Assembly: GCF_016807805.1 (NCBI RefSeq)
Contig: NZ_CP063362.1
Coordinates: forward strand, 4,258,501 to 4,322,500
Length of the DNA: 64,000 nucleotides
DNA from: Xanthobacter dioxanivorans
GTDB taxonomy: Bacteria > Pseudomonadota > Alphaproteobacteria > Rhizobiales > Xanthobacteraceae
Direction: 5' to 3'
The position numbers and the translations under genes are program-made. Each line of letters starts with the position of its first letter. The stretch's first letter is position 1. This document shows, in pieces, positions 1 to 9,118 of the stretch. The notes under the pieces were generated by a model. That model was not told the origin of the DNA, ran no database searches, and saw nothing but the letters and a program-made list of their open reading frames with translations.

Positions 1-1
1 G

Positions 2-382
2 CTGGTGCTGTACGTGGCGGTCTACCAGGCCATGCTGCCGCAGATGCGCGCCCTGTGGATCTCCGAGCGCCTCGCCGCCGTGGTGCGGGAGCAGGGCTGC
101 CCGGCGGAGAACGTCGCCTCCTTCCCCTACCAGGAGCCGAGCCTCGTCTTCCTGGTGGGTACCAAGATCAATTACGGCCTGCCCAACGAGGCGGCGGCGC
201 TGCTGAAGAAGGGGGGCTGCGCGCTCGCCTTCATCGACGACCGCTTCACCCCGTCGTTCGAGAAGCACGCGGCGACCCTGGAGCTGAAGTACCACGCCGT
301 CGCCACCATTTCGGGCTTCGCCTATAACGGCGGGCGGCCGGTGGCGATCACCGTGTTCCGCTCCGACGAGGCGGCCCAGTGA
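2..382 (+). CDS. ArnT-like glycosyltransferase (GT39/GT83), C-terminal fragment
   Basis: The reading frame is open from the left window edge and ends in TGA at 380-382, so only the last ~126 residues are visible. They look like the soluble C-terminal part of ArnT-type membrane transferases, which move a sugar from a polyprenyl-phosphate donor onto lipid A in the periplasm. Visible segments are a helix with two Met, a YQEPSLVF strand and a predicted nucleotide-free alpha/beta ending. The catalytic membrane half lies outside the window. The next gene starts inside its stop codon, so the two are translationally coupled. The family call rests on the fragment plus the PAP2, GT2 and LAB_N neighbours, which commonly travel with this family. 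Confidence 0.6.
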   Translation: MVLYVAVYQAMLPQMRALWISERLAAVVREQGCPAENVASFPYQEPSLVFLVGTKINYGLPNEAAALLKKGGCALAFIDDRFTPSFEKHAATLELKYHAVATISGFAYNGGRPVAITVFRSDEAAQ

Positions 383-1353
383 GCGCGCCGGCGACCGGGG
401 ACGCGGGCACCGGGGAGGGACCGCGTCACCAGGGCATGAGACCCCGGGGGGAGACGCCGCCCCGGGACGACTGGCGGAAGATCGGCACGGCTTTCGCCGG
501 TATTCTCCCCGGCCTGTGGCAGGCGCTGGCCTATCTGTGGCGGCGGCCCCGGCGTGCGCCCGCGCCCCGCATCGGCCTCTCCGGCTCCATGGAAGGGCTG
601 GCGCTCGTGGCGCTGGTGGCGGGGCTGGTGGCCGCCTCCATGATTCTGCTCGATCCGCTGGTGACGGGCCTGCGACCGAAGCTGCCGGTCTGGCTGGTGA
701 TCCTGTCGGAGCGCCTCACCGACCTCGGCTTCAGCGGCACCGTGCTATGGCCGCTGGGCATCGCCATCGTCTATGTGCTGGCGCTCATGCCCGGCCTCGA
801 CGCCATGGGCCGGCGCGTGGCCGCGAGCGTGCTGGCGCGCCTCGGCTTCCTGTTTCTCGCCATCGCCCCCGTGGGCCTCGCGGTGGCGGTGGTGAAGCAC
901 CTGCTCGGCCGCGCGCGGCCGCACGCGGCATTCCACTTGCCGGGACCCAATCCCCAGCTCACCTTCGACTGGCTGGTGTGGAAGTCGAGCTTCGCCTCCT
1001 TCCCGTCGGGCCATTCCACCACCGCGCTGGCCGCCGCCGTCGCGTTCGCGGCGCTGTTTCCCCGGGCGCGCGGGGTGCTCCTGGCGCTGGCCGTGCCGGT
1101 GGTGGCGACGCGCATCGTGCTCGGCTCCCATTATCCGAGCGACGTGATCGCCGGTGCGGCCATCGGCAGTGCGTGCGCGCTGCTGGTGGTGAAGGCGTTC
1201 GCCGCGCGCCGCGTGGTGTTCACCGTCGACCCCGAGGGTCGTGTTGCGCCCATGGCCGGGCCTTCCGCCCGCAGGCTCGGCTGCCTCGTGCCCAACGGCG
1301 CAGCAAACGCCGCAACCCGCCCCGCCGTCCCTGTTGAAGAGGCGAGACCTTGA
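379..1353 (+). CDS. PAP2-family membrane phosphatase (LpxE-like candidate)
   Basis: Membrane-bound phosphatase of the type-2 phosphatidic acid phosphatase superfamily, which removes phosphate from lipid substrates at the outer face of the inner membrane. All three motifs are present: K173-x6-RP (KHLLGRARP), PSGH at 209-212, and R245-x5-H251-x3-D255 (RIVLGSHYPSD). Several hydrophobic helices surround them. The chosen GTG start overlaps the upstream stop; an ATG at 436 would remove 19 residues of charged, Gly/Pro-rich N-terminus and is possible. The gene lies between an ArnT-like transferase and a dolichol-phosphate-type glycosyltransferase, so lipid A (LpxE-like) or undecaprenyl-pyrophosphate dephosphorylation are the likely roles. 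Substrate is inferred from context only. Confidence 0.8.
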   Translation: MSAPATGDAGTGEGPRHQGMRPRGETPPRDDWRKIGTAFAGILPGLWQALAYLWRRPRRAPAPRIGLSGSMEGLALVALVAGLVAASMILLDPLVTGLRPKLPVWLVILSERLTDLGFSGTVLWPLGIAIVYVLALMPGLDAMGRRVAASVLARLGFLFLAIAPVGLAVAVVKHLLGRARPHAAFHLPGPNPQLTFDWLVWKSSFASFPSGHSTTALAAAVAFAALFPRARGVLLALAVPVVATRIVLGSHYPSDVIAGAAIGSACALLVVKAFAARRVVFTVDPEGRVAPMAGPSARRLGCLVPNGAANAATRPAVPVEEARP

Positions 1354-2096
1354 CCATTTCCGAAGTCCACGCGACCGCAGCCCCCCGGCTGTCGGTGGTG
1401 ATTGCCGTGAAAGACGAGGCGGAGAACGTCATCCCGCTCATCGCCGAGCTCGACGCGGCGCTCGCGTTCGAGCCGTTCGAGCTCATCTTCGTGGACGACG
1501 GCTCCACCGACGCCACCCTCGCCAACCTGCGCGAGGCAGGCCGCACGCGGCCCTATCTGCGCATCCTGGTGCACGAAAAGTCCTGCGGGAAGTCCGCCGG
1601 CGTCGACACCGGCGCGCGCGCGGCGCGGGGCGACCTGCTGCTGCTGCTCGATGGCGACGGCCAGAACAACCCCGCCTACCTGCCCGAGATGATCCGGGTG
1701 ATGGATGCGGGCGGTCCGGTCGTCGGCCTCGTCCAGGGCGAGCGGCAGGGCCGCAAGGACACGCGCTTCAAGCGCTTCCAGTCGCGCCTCGCCAACCGCG
1801 TCCGCGGCGGCCTGCTCAATGACGGCACCAGGGATACCGGCTGCGGCCTCAAGGTGGTGCGACGCGAGGTGCACTTGCGCCTGCCCATGTTCGATGGTCT
1901 GCACCGCTTCATGTCGGCGCTGGTGAAGCGCGAGGGCTACGAGATCCGCACCGTGCAGGTGGTGGACCGGGAGCGCTGGCACGGTGTCTCCAAATACGGC
2001 TTCTGGAACCGGCTGTGGGTCGGCATCGCCGATCTGTTCGGCGTGTGGTGGCTGATCCGGCGGCGGCGGGTGCCGAACGTGGTGGAGCGGAATTGA
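1350..2096 (+). CDS. Polyprenyl-phosphate glycosyltransferase, GT2 (DPM1/ArnC-like)
   Basis: Cytoplasmic GT-A fold transferase of family 2 that would load a sugar from a nucleotide donor onto a polyprenyl phosphate carrier, supplying the ArnT-like enzyme upstream. The N-terminal nucleotide-binding strand is SVVIAVKDEAEN, followed by DDGS at 49-52 and the metal-binding DGDG at 101-104. No long C-terminal membrane anchor is present, as in soluble DPM1-type enzymes. The TTG start at 1350 is preceded by a GAGGCGAG ribosome-binding site and overlaps the TGA of the phosphatase gene. The sugar cannot be told from sequence; aminoarabinose, galactosamine and galacturonate are all used by relatives. 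Confidence 0.8.
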   Translation: MTISEVHATAAPRLSVVIAVKDEAENVIPLIAELDAALAFEPFELIFVDDGSTDATLANLREAGRTRPYLRILVHEKSCGKSAGVDTGARAARGDLLLLLDGDGQNNPAYLPEMIRVMDAGGPVVGLVQGERQGRKDTRFKRFQSRLANRVRGGLLNDGTRDTGCGLKVVRREVHLRLPMFDGLHRFMSALVKREGYEIRTVQVVDRERWHGVSKYGFWNRLWVGIADLFGVWWLIRRRRVPNVVERN

Positions 2097-2097
2097 G

Positions 2098-2430
2098 ATG
2101 CTGGTCGAGCTTGTACATCAGGTCGGCGACTACCTGCACGACGTGTTCGTGGCGCAGCTCGATTGGTGGGTGGTTCTGGGCTTCGTGGCCCAGATCATGT
2201 TCACCATGCGCTTCGTGGTGCAGTGGATCGCCAGCGAGAAGGCGCAGCGCTCGGTGATTCCGTTCGCCTTCTGGACCTTCTCCCTGGGCGGCGGCACGTT
2301 GCTGCTGATCTACGCGCTCTATCGGCGCGACCCGGTCTTCATCGCCGGCCAGGCGCTGTCCACCTTCATCTACATCCGCAACCTGCAGTTCGCCCTGCGC
2401 GAGCGCCGGGCGAACCGTGCCGTGACCTGA
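2098..2430 (+). CDS. Small membrane protein with LAB_N (lipid A disaccharide synthase N-terminal-like) domain
   Basis: A 110-residue protein with about three hydrophobic helices and the motif FTMRFVVQWIASEKAQRSVI followed by P-x-FW, typical of the LAB_N domain. That domain is found as a small stand-alone protein beside polyprenyl-phosphate glycosyltransferases. Its biochemical function is not settled; a flippase-like or accessory role for the polyprenyl-linked sugar is often suggested. The ATG lies 2 nt after the GT2 stop, so it is the last gene of the four-gene lipid modification cluster. It converges on metC, whose stop lies 31 nt further on. Confidence 0.75.
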   Translation: MLVELVHQVGDYLHDVFVAQLDWWVVLGFVAQIMFTMRFVVQWIASEKAQRSVIPFAFWTFSLGGGTLLLIYALYRRDPVFIAGQALSTFIYIRNLQFALRERRANRAVT

Positions 2431-2461
2431 GGGAACGGCCTGCGGGGAGGGGGCGCCCCCC

Positions 2462-3658
2462 TCACTGCGCCGCGTGCATCCTGGCGAAGGCCTGGTCGAG
2501 GTCTGCCTTGAGGTCGGCGACGTCTTCGAGGCCGATGTGCAGGCGCACGGCCGGGCCTTCCACGTCCCACGGCGTCGCGGTGCGGTAGTCGGCGCAGTTG
2601 AAGGGAATGGCGAGGCTCTCGTAGCCGCCCCACGAATAGCCCATGCCGAACAGGGTGAGGGCATCGAAGAAGGCGGCCACGGCGCGGTCCGGCACATCCT
2701 TCAGGATGAAGCTGAACAGCCCGGTCGCGCCGGCGAAGTCGCGCTTCCAGATGGCATGGCCCGGATCGGTGGGGAGCGCCGGGTGCAGCACGCGGGAGAC
2801 CTCGGGCCGGGCGGCCAGCCATTCGGCCACTTCGAGGCCCGAGCGCCAGTGCCGATCGAGCCGCACCGCCAGCGTGCGCAGGCCGCGCGCCCCAAGGGCG
2901 GCATCGTCCGGGCTGATGGTGATGCCCATGGTGCCATGGGTGGCGCTCACCTTCTTCCAGGCCGCCCCGACCGCCGAGATGGTGCCGAGGTTCAGATCCG
3001 CGTGGCCGCCGATATATTTCGTGCCGGCCTGGATGGAGATGTCCACGCCCGCCGCATGCGGCTTGAAGTAGAGCGGCGTCGCCCAGGTGTTGTCGATGAG
3101 GGTGGTGATGCCGCGCGCCCGCGCCACCGCGGCGATGGCCGGCACATCCTGCATCTCGAAGCTCTGCGAGCCGGGCGATTCGAGGAAGATGGCGCGGGTG
3201 TTGCCGCGGATGAACGCCTCGATGTCGGCGCCGGCGAGGGGATCGTAATAGCTGGTCTCGATGCCGAGCCGCTTCAGCACCTGGTCGCAGAAGGTGCGGG
3301 TGGGGCGGTAGGCCGTGTCCACCATGAGCAGGTGGTCGCCGGCGTCGAGCACAGACAGCAGGGAGAGGGAAACGGCGGACAGCCCCGAAGGGGTGAGGGC
3401 GACGCCGTCGCCGCCCTCGAGGGCCTTCAGCGCCGCCTCGAAGCTTTCGGTGGTGGGATTGCCGCGCCGCCCGTAGCTGTAGCGGCCGCGATGGTGGACG
3501 AGGTCGTCATATGTCGCGGAAAGCACCGTGGAGCCGCGCACCACCGGGGTATTCACGAACCCGTCGAAGCGCTGCGGGTCGCGGCCGGCATGTACGACTT
3601 TAGTCGCAGTCTGAAGCTCCGCGTTCGCCCCAGCCTTCGTTTCGGAACCGCCAGCCAT
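2462..3658 (-). CDS. metC: Cystathionine beta-lyase (PLP-dependent trans-sulfuration enzyme)
   Basis: A 398-residue Cys/Met metabolism PLP enzyme that cleaves cystathionine to homocysteine, pyruvate and ammonia. The Schiff-base lysine is K214 in IQAGTKYIGGHAD. Other family landmarks are RYSYGRRGNPT near the N-terminus, the SGLSAV phosphate-binding turn and DNTWATP. The frame stays open far upstream because of high GC, but the ATG at 3658 has an AGGAG ribosome-binding site 8 nt before it and matches the expected length. Cystathionine gamma-synthase or gamma-lyase are close relatives; the R-x-GNPT and SWGG(YES) features fit beta-lyase best. The gene is divergent from aapJ. Confidence 0.85.
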   Translation of the reverse strand: MAGGSETKAGANAELQTATKVVHAGRDPQRFDGFVNTPVVRGSTVLSATYDDLVHHRGRYSYGRRGNPTTESFEAALKALEGGDGVALTPSGLSAVSLSLLSVLDAGDHLLMVDTAYRPTRTFCDQVLKRLGIETSYYDPLAGADIEAFIRGNTRAIFLESPGSQSFEMQDVPAIAAVARARGITTLIDNTWATPLYFKPHAAGVDISIQAGTKYIGGHADLNLGTISAVGAAWKKVSATHGTMGITISPDDAALGARGLRTLAVRLDRHWRSGLEVAEWLAARPEVSRVLHPALPTDPGHAIWKRDFAGATGLFSFILKDVPDRAVAAFFDALTLFGMGYSWGGYESLAIPFNCADYRTATPWDVEGPAVRLHIGLEDVADLKADLDQAFARMHAAQ

Positions 3659-3841
3659 CGCAGTCTCCTGTCCCAATGGTATCGCGCGGCCGTCCGGTAC
3701 TATTGACCGCTCCGCGCCGAGGGTTTGAGATGGGCGGGATAGACGTCTTGGACCCTCCCGTCGAGCCGTGACATGCTGCACAGCAGCGCGATCGGCGCGG
3801 GGCCGGTCCGCAGGGGCGTCATCCCAAAGAAGGAACCTTCC

Positions 3842-4852
3842 GTGAAACGCATCCTCTTCGCAGCAGCAGGGCTCCTGTCGCTGGCTGGCGCCGTCAATGC
3901 AGCGACCCTCGACGACGTGAAGGCGAGAGGCGCTCTGACTTGTGGCGTGACCCAGGGGCTCCCCGGATTCTCCAATCCGAACGACAAGAACGAATGGAGC
4001 GGCCTCGACGTGGACTTCTGCCGCGCCATCGCGGCAGCGATCTTCAACGATCCCACGAAAGTGAAGTTCACGCCCCTCTCGGCCAAGGACCGCTTCACGG
4101 CGCTCACTTCCGGCGCCATCGACGTGCTGTCGCGCAACACCACCTGGACCATGTCCCGCGACACCACCCTCGGCTTCAACTTCGCCGGCGTCATGTATTA
4201 TGACGGCCAGGGCTTCCTGATCCGCAAGACCGTGGGCCTGAAGTCGGCCAAGGAGCTGCAGGAGGCGTCCATCTGCGTGCAGCAGGGCACCTCCAACGAG
4301 CTGAATGTCGGCGACTATTTCCGCGCCAACAACATGAAATACCGCGAAGTGATCGCGTTCGCGACCATCGACGAGACGGTCAAGGCCTACGAATCCGGCC
4401 GCTGCGACGTGTTCACCTCCGACCGCTCGCAGCTCGCGTCGGTGCGCCTCAAGCTCACCAATCCGGCGGACCACGTGCTGTTGCCGGAGACCATCTCCAA
4501 GGAGCCCCTCGGCCCGCTGGTGCGCCACGGCGACGACCAGTGGTTCGATCTCGTGAAGTGGACCTATTTCGCCCTGCTGAACGCCGAGGAGCTCGGCATC
4601 ACGCAGAAGAACGTCGACGAGCAGGTCAACTCCCAGAACCCCGACATCAAGCGCCTGCTCGGCACCGACGGCAAGTATGGCGAGGGCATCGGCCTCACCC
4701 CCGACTGGGTGGTGCGCATCGTCAAGGCCACCGGCAATTACGGCGAGATCTATGACCGCAATGTCGGCCCGGCCACGCCGCTCGCCATCGAGCGCGGGCT
4801 GAACAACCTGTGGACCAAGGGCGGCATCCAGTACGCCCCCCCGGTCCGCTGA
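3842..4852 (+). CDS. aapJ: General L-amino acid ABC transporter, periplasmic binding protein
   Basis: A 336-residue solute-binding protein of the family-3 type (SBP_bac_3) for the broad-specificity L-amino acid importer of alphaproteobacteria. Residues 1-20 form a Sec signal peptide with a VNAA cleavage region. The mature part begins TLDDVKARGALTCGVTQGLPGFS, and contains the glutamate/aspartate-type recognition segment with WTMSRDTT. The GTG at 3842 follows an AGAAGGAA ribosome-binding site and puts the signal peptide at the N-terminus; an in-frame start at 3773 would bury it. First gene of aapJQMP. A TTGACC-N17-TGAGAT sequence at 3703-3731 is a weak promoter candidate. Confidence 0.92.
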   Translation: MKRILFAAAGLLSLAGAVNAATLDDVKARGALTCGVTQGLPGFSNPNDKNEWSGLDVDFCRAIAAAIFNDPTKVKFTPLSAKDRFTALTSGAIDVLSRNTTWTMSRDTTLGFNFAGVMYYDGQGFLIRKTVGLKSAKELQEASICVQQGTSNELNVGDYFRANNMKYREVIAFATIDETVKAYESGRCDVFTSDRSQLASVRLKLTNPADHVLLPETISKEPLGPLVRHGDDQWFDLVKWTYFALLNAEELGITQKNVDEQVNSQNPDIKRLLGTDGKYGEGIGLTPDWVVRIVKATGNYGEIYDRNVGPATPLAIERGLNNLWTKGGIQYAPPVR

Positions 4853-4975
4853 GGGCGCGACGCGCGCATCGTGAGCACCTGATTTCCTTATCGCATGCGA
4901 GGGACGGACGCCGACCGGCGCCCGTCCCGACAAAAACAGGGGCCAAAGGCTCCCCTTCCTTGCTTCGGGGGTACC

Positions 4976-6271
4976 ATGTCGGATGCTCGCCTTTCCGGAC
5001 CACCGCCGGCCCCCAGCCGGAGGTGGTCGTGGACGGATCCCAAGCTGCGTTCCTCGGTGATCCAGATCGTTCTGGCGCTCATCCTCATCTGGCTGGCCTG
5101 GGCCTTCTACGCCAATGCCCAGTCCAACCTCACCCGGCTCGGCATCGCCTCCGGCTTCGGCTTCCTCGACAACCGCGCCGGCTTCGCCATCAGCCAGACG
5201 CTGATTCCCTACAATGAGAACATGAGCTATGGCCGCGCCTTCATGGTGGGCCTGCTCAACACACTGCTGGTGGCCTTCCTCGGCATCGTGCTGGCCACCA
5301 TCATCGGCTTCCTCATGGGGGTGGCGCGCCTTTCCAAGAACGTGGTGATCAAGGCGCTGGCCTCCGCCTACGTGGAGATCACCCGCAACCTGCCGCCTTT
5401 GTTCCAGATCCTGTTCTGGTACCTGGCGGTGCTGTCGACCCTGCCGGGGCCGCGGCAGAGCTGGGGCTTCGGCATCCAGCCCGTGCTCGGCGCCATCGGC
5501 TCGGGCCTGTCCGGCATCGGGCTCGGCTTTCTCGGCGGTCCGCTCTCCGCCTTCGCCGCGAGCCTGGCGGCCCCCTCGGTGTTCGTGAACAATCGCGGCC
5601 TCGTCGTCCCCCGGCCCATCTTCGAGGACGGGTCGATGGCGATCCTCTACGCCCTGATCGTGGCGGTGGTGGCGAGCATCGCCATCGGCCTGTGGGCCAA
5701 GAAGCGGCGCGAGGCGACGGGAAAACCCTTCCCGGTGTTCTGGACCGGCCTGGCGCTGGTCATCCTGCTGCCGCTCGCCGCCTCGGCCGCCGCCGGCTTT
5801 CCGGTGACCGTCGAGAAGCCGGAGCTGCGCGGCTTCAACTTCGTGGGCGGGCTGCGCGTCATCCCCGAATTCGTGTCGCTGCTGCTGGCGCTCTCCATCT
5901 ATACCGGTGGCTTCATCGCCGAGATCGTGCGCTCCGGCATCATGGCGGTGTCCAAGGGACAGACCGAGGCGGCCCATTCCCTCGGCCTTCGCACCGGCCC
6001 GACGCTGCGCCTCGTCGTCATTCCGCAGGCCATGCGGGTGATCGTGCCGCCGCTCACCAGCCAATATCTGAACCTGACCAAGAACTCCTCGCTCGGGGTC
6101 GCGGTGGGCTATCCGGACCTGTTCGCGGTGTTCGCCGGCTCGACGCTGAACCAGACCGGACAGGCCATCGAGATCATCGCGGTCACCATGGCGGTCTATC
6201 TCACCATCTCGATCGTCACCTCGACCATCATGGGCTGGTATAACAAGCGCGTCGCGCTGGTGGAGCGGTGA
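4976..6271 (+). CDS. aapQ: General L-amino acid ABC transporter permease
   Basis: A 431-residue inner-membrane permease. The conserved cytoplasmic coupling loop of binding-protein-dependent permeases is in the C-terminal half (EAAHSLGLRTGPTLRLVVIP). The family's unusual length comes from an insert between the first helices, including FLDNRAGFAISQ, typical of AapQ/BztB rather than of ~230-residue amino acid permeases. The ATG at 4976 was preferred over an in-frame start at 4895 because the upstream residues are basic and non-conserved. The 123-nt gap after aapJ contains no recognisable terminator. The gene ends 1 nt before the aapM ATG. Confidence 0.92.
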   Translation: MSDARLSGPPPAPSRRWSWTDPKLRSSVIQIVLALILIWLAWAFYANAQSNLTRLGIASGFGFLDNRAGFAISQTLIPYNENMSYGRAFMVGLLNTLLVAFLGIVLATIIGFLMGVARLSKNVVIKALASAYVEITRNLPPLFQILFWYLAVLSTLPGPRQSWGFGIQPVLGAIGSGLSGIGLGFLGGPLSAFAASLAAPSVFVNNRGLVVPRPIFEDGSMAILYALIVAVVASIAIGLWAKKRREATGKPFPVFWTGLALVILLPLAASAAAGFPVTVEKPELRGFNFVGGLRVIPEFVSLLLALSIYTGGFIAEIVRSGIMAVSKGQTEAAHSLGLRTGPTLRLVVIPQAMRVIVPPLTSQYLNLTKNSSLGVAVGYPDLFAVFAGSTLNQTGQAIEIIAVTMAVYLTISIVTSTIMGWYNKRVALVER

Positions 6272-6272
6272 G

Positions 6273-7694
6273 ATGACGGATACGACCGCTTCGCTTCCCC
6301 CCGGCCGCTCGGCGCCCGTGAAGCCCTTTGTCTCCGCCAGCCTGCGGGAGCCGGAGCCGGCCCCCGTCTCCACCCGCGGGCCGGTGCGATGGGTGCGCGC
6401 GCACCTGGTCGGCTCGGTGCCGCAGGTGCTGCTCACCCTCTTCGGCATCTGGCTCGTCTATGCGACCGTGCCGCCGCTGATAAAGTTCTTCATCGTGGAC
6501 GCGGTGTGGACCGGCACCAGCCGCGACGCCTGCCTCGCCGAAAAGCTCGGCCGGCCGGTGGGGGCCTGCTGGCCCTTCGTCTGGGCCAAGCTGGACCAGC
6601 TCATCTACGGCTTCTATCCCGCCGCGGAGCGCTGGCGGGTGAACGTGGTCTACTGGCTCGGCGCCCTCCTGCTGCTGCCGCTGCTGATCCAGAAGCTGCC
6701 CTACAAGCGGCTCAACGCCATCGCCTTCTTCGGCGTGTTTCCGGTGGCGGCGTTCGTGCTGCTCACCGGCGGCGACCTCGATCTCCAGCGCTTCCTGCTC
6801 GGCAATCTCGGTTTCGGCGCCCTGTTTCCGGCGCCCGCCGCCAAGAGCGGCCTGAGCATCGCATTCTGGCTCGACTTCGTCGCCTCCACCGTGCTTGTCA
6901 CCGCCATCGCCTATGGCATCTCCCGCTTCCTCTCCGGGGCGGAAGGCGCGCGCTCGGCGGCGAAGACAACGCTCACGGTCTTCGCCGTGCTCGCCGTGGT
7001 GCTGTTCGTGGTGGACGTGCCCCTCGGCCTGCCGCAGGTGGAAACCCGCCTGTGGGGCGGGCTGCTCGTCACCCTGGTGATCGCGGTCACCGGCATCACC
7101 GTATCGCTGCCCTTCGGCATCCTGCTGGCGCTCGGGCGGCGCTCCAGCCTGCCGCTGGTGAAGGCCGCCTCGATCATCTTCATCGAGTTCTGGCGCGGCG
7201 TGCCGCTCATCACCGTGCTGTTCTTCGCCACCTACATGCTGCCCTTGTTCCTGCCCGGCCGCTTCACCATCGACGGGCTGCTGCGGGCGTTGGTGGGCGT
7301 CGCCCTGTTCGCCTCGGCCTACATGGCGGAGGTGGTGCGCGGCGGCCTCCAGGCCATCCCGAAGGGCCAGTACGAGGGCGCCATGGCGGTGGGCCTTCGG
7401 CCCTCCCTCATGATGCGGCTGGTGGTGCTGCCGCAGGCGCTGAAGCTGGTGATCCCCGGCATCGTCAACAACTTCATCGGCCTGTTCAAGGACACGACAC
7501 TGGTGCTGATCGTGTCGATCTTCGACCTTCTCGGCGCCATGCGCGCGGCCTTCACCGATCCCAACTGGGCCTCGCCAACCACCCTGTTCACCGGCTTCGG
7601 CTTCGCCGGCATCGTCTATTTCGTCTTCTGCTTCGGCATGTCCCGCTATTCCATGGCGTTGGAGAAGCGCCTCGACCGGGCACAGCGGCACTAG
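6273..7694 (+). CDS. aapM: General L-amino acid ABC transporter permease
   Basis: A 473-residue partner permease of AapQ. It carries a long N-terminal region with a first helix near residues 45-65 and a Trp/Arg-rich linker, then a C-terminal membrane domain with the coupling loop GAMAVGLRPSLMMRLVVLP. The two permeases form the heterodimeric channel through which amino acids pass when AapP hydrolyses ATP. The ATG follows the aapQ stop by 1 nt with GGAGCGG as the likely ribosome-binding site. Unlike in the usual contiguous arrangement, the next gene (aapP) is 237 nt away, across three hairpins. Confidence 0.92.
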   Translation: MTDTTASLPPGRSAPVKPFVSASLREPEPAPVSTRGPVRWVRAHLVGSVPQVLLTLFGIWLVYATVPPLIKFFIVDAVWTGTSRDACLAEKLGRPVGACWPFVWAKLDQLIYGFYPAAERWRVNVVYWLGALLLLPLLIQKLPYKRLNAIAFFGVFPVAAFVLLTGGDLDLQRFLLGNLGFGALFPAPAAKSGLSIAFWLDFVASTVLVTAIAYGISRFLSGAEGARSAAKTTLTVFAVLAVVLFVVDVPLGLPQVETRLWGGLLVTLVIAVTGITVSLPFGILLALGRRSSLPLVKAASIIFIEFWRGVPLITVLFFATYMLPLFLPGRFTIDGLLRALVGVALFASAYMAEVVRGGLQAIPKGQYEGAMAVGLRPSLMMRLVVLPQALKLVIPGIVNNFIGLFKDTTLVLIVSIFDLLGAMRAAFTDPNWASPTTLFTGFGFAGIVYFVFCFGMSRYSMALEKRLDRAQRH

Positions 7695-7702
7695 AGCGCG
7701 AT

Positions 7703-7817
7703 CCGGCCCGAGGGAAACGGGTTCTGTTTCCCTCGGGCCGGTGAATTGCCCTCTCGTTTTTTGAAAGAGGCGGATTCACCGATCGGATCCGGCTCTGACG
7801 CGTTTTCGCCGGATCCG
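7703..7817. repeat. Three consecutive hairpins between aapM and aapP
   Basis: Three inverted repeats follow one another directly. The first has a perfect 16-bp stem (CCGGCCCGAGGGAAAC, 7703-7718, paired with 7726-7741) and a 7-nt loop. The second pairs 7740-7754 with 7766-7780 at 12 of 15 positions around a T-rich loop. The third has a perfect 10-bp stem (CGGATCCGGC, 7784-7793 with 7808-7817). The block begins TAGAGCGCGATC, which resembles the start of dispersed palindromic elements in Hyphomicrobiales. None is followed by a clean T-run, so stabilisation or partial termination of the upstream mRNA is as likely as full termination. Confidence 0.75.
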
Positions 7818-7931
7818 GCGGGGTTGGCCAACCTCACCGGCAAATCCGTCTCTGAAACTCAAAGGCGGCGCCCGTTTTTCCCGTCCCATGGCGGCCATGG
7901 GACCGGATCGGGCTCCAGGAAGGGGCGCGAC

Positions 7932-8708
<777 letters not shown>

Positions 8709-8896
8709 GGCCCCGGCCGGGACTGGCGGCTCGGCCTGCCACGGCATCGGCCTGGTATCGCTTCGGCGTCACCTCTCACCCTCCGGCCGGATCGGAGGGG
8801 GCCGTGGGGGGCGGCGCCGAAAGGGTGGAGGAAACCCATCCGTCGTCAGCGGCGTTCCTATCGGTCAGCGCAAGCCCACCGGATAAGGAGATCGCC

Positions 8897-9091
8897 ATGC
8901 AGGATCCCAACGAGGCGCGCCAGGAGCGCGAGTTCCGCAGTCCCGACGGCCGGACCAGCCAGGGTGCGCCGGTAACGGCATCCTCCAAGGCGCGCCAGGG
9001 CGTCACCTCCGGCCGCGTGCTGGTCATCCTCGCCGTGGGTGTTCTGCTCGTCATCGTCGGATTTGCGGCGAGCTATGTGGGCGCGGTCTGA
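8897..9091 (+). CDS. Small single-pass membrane protein, unknown function
   Basis: A 64-residue protein preceded by a strong AAGGAG ribosome-binding site 6 nt before its ATG, which is the main reason to call it. The first 40 residues are hydrophilic (Arg, Glu, Gly, Ser); residues ~41-62 form one transmembrane helix (VLVILAVGVLLVIVGFAASY). No family was recognised. It sits 188 nt after aapP and ends 27 nt before the stop of panC, which is on the opposite strand. A tail-anchored topology with the N-terminus in the cytoplasm is the simplest reading. Confidence 0.65.
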   Translation: MQDPNEARQEREFRSPDGRTSQGAPVTASSKARQGVTSGRVLVILAVGVLLVIVGFAASYVGAV

Positions 9092-9118
9092 GCGAGGGCG
9101 CGCCGCCGCGCCGCAGGC

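Noticed and set aside
2462..6448. Very long open frame (1328 codons) running through metC and the aap genes
   Set aside because: Only the last ~398 codons encode a recognisable protein (MetC), with a good ATG and ribosome-binding site at 3658. The rest is antisense to aapJ and aapQ and has the Arg/His/Gly-rich composition of a high-GC shadow frame.
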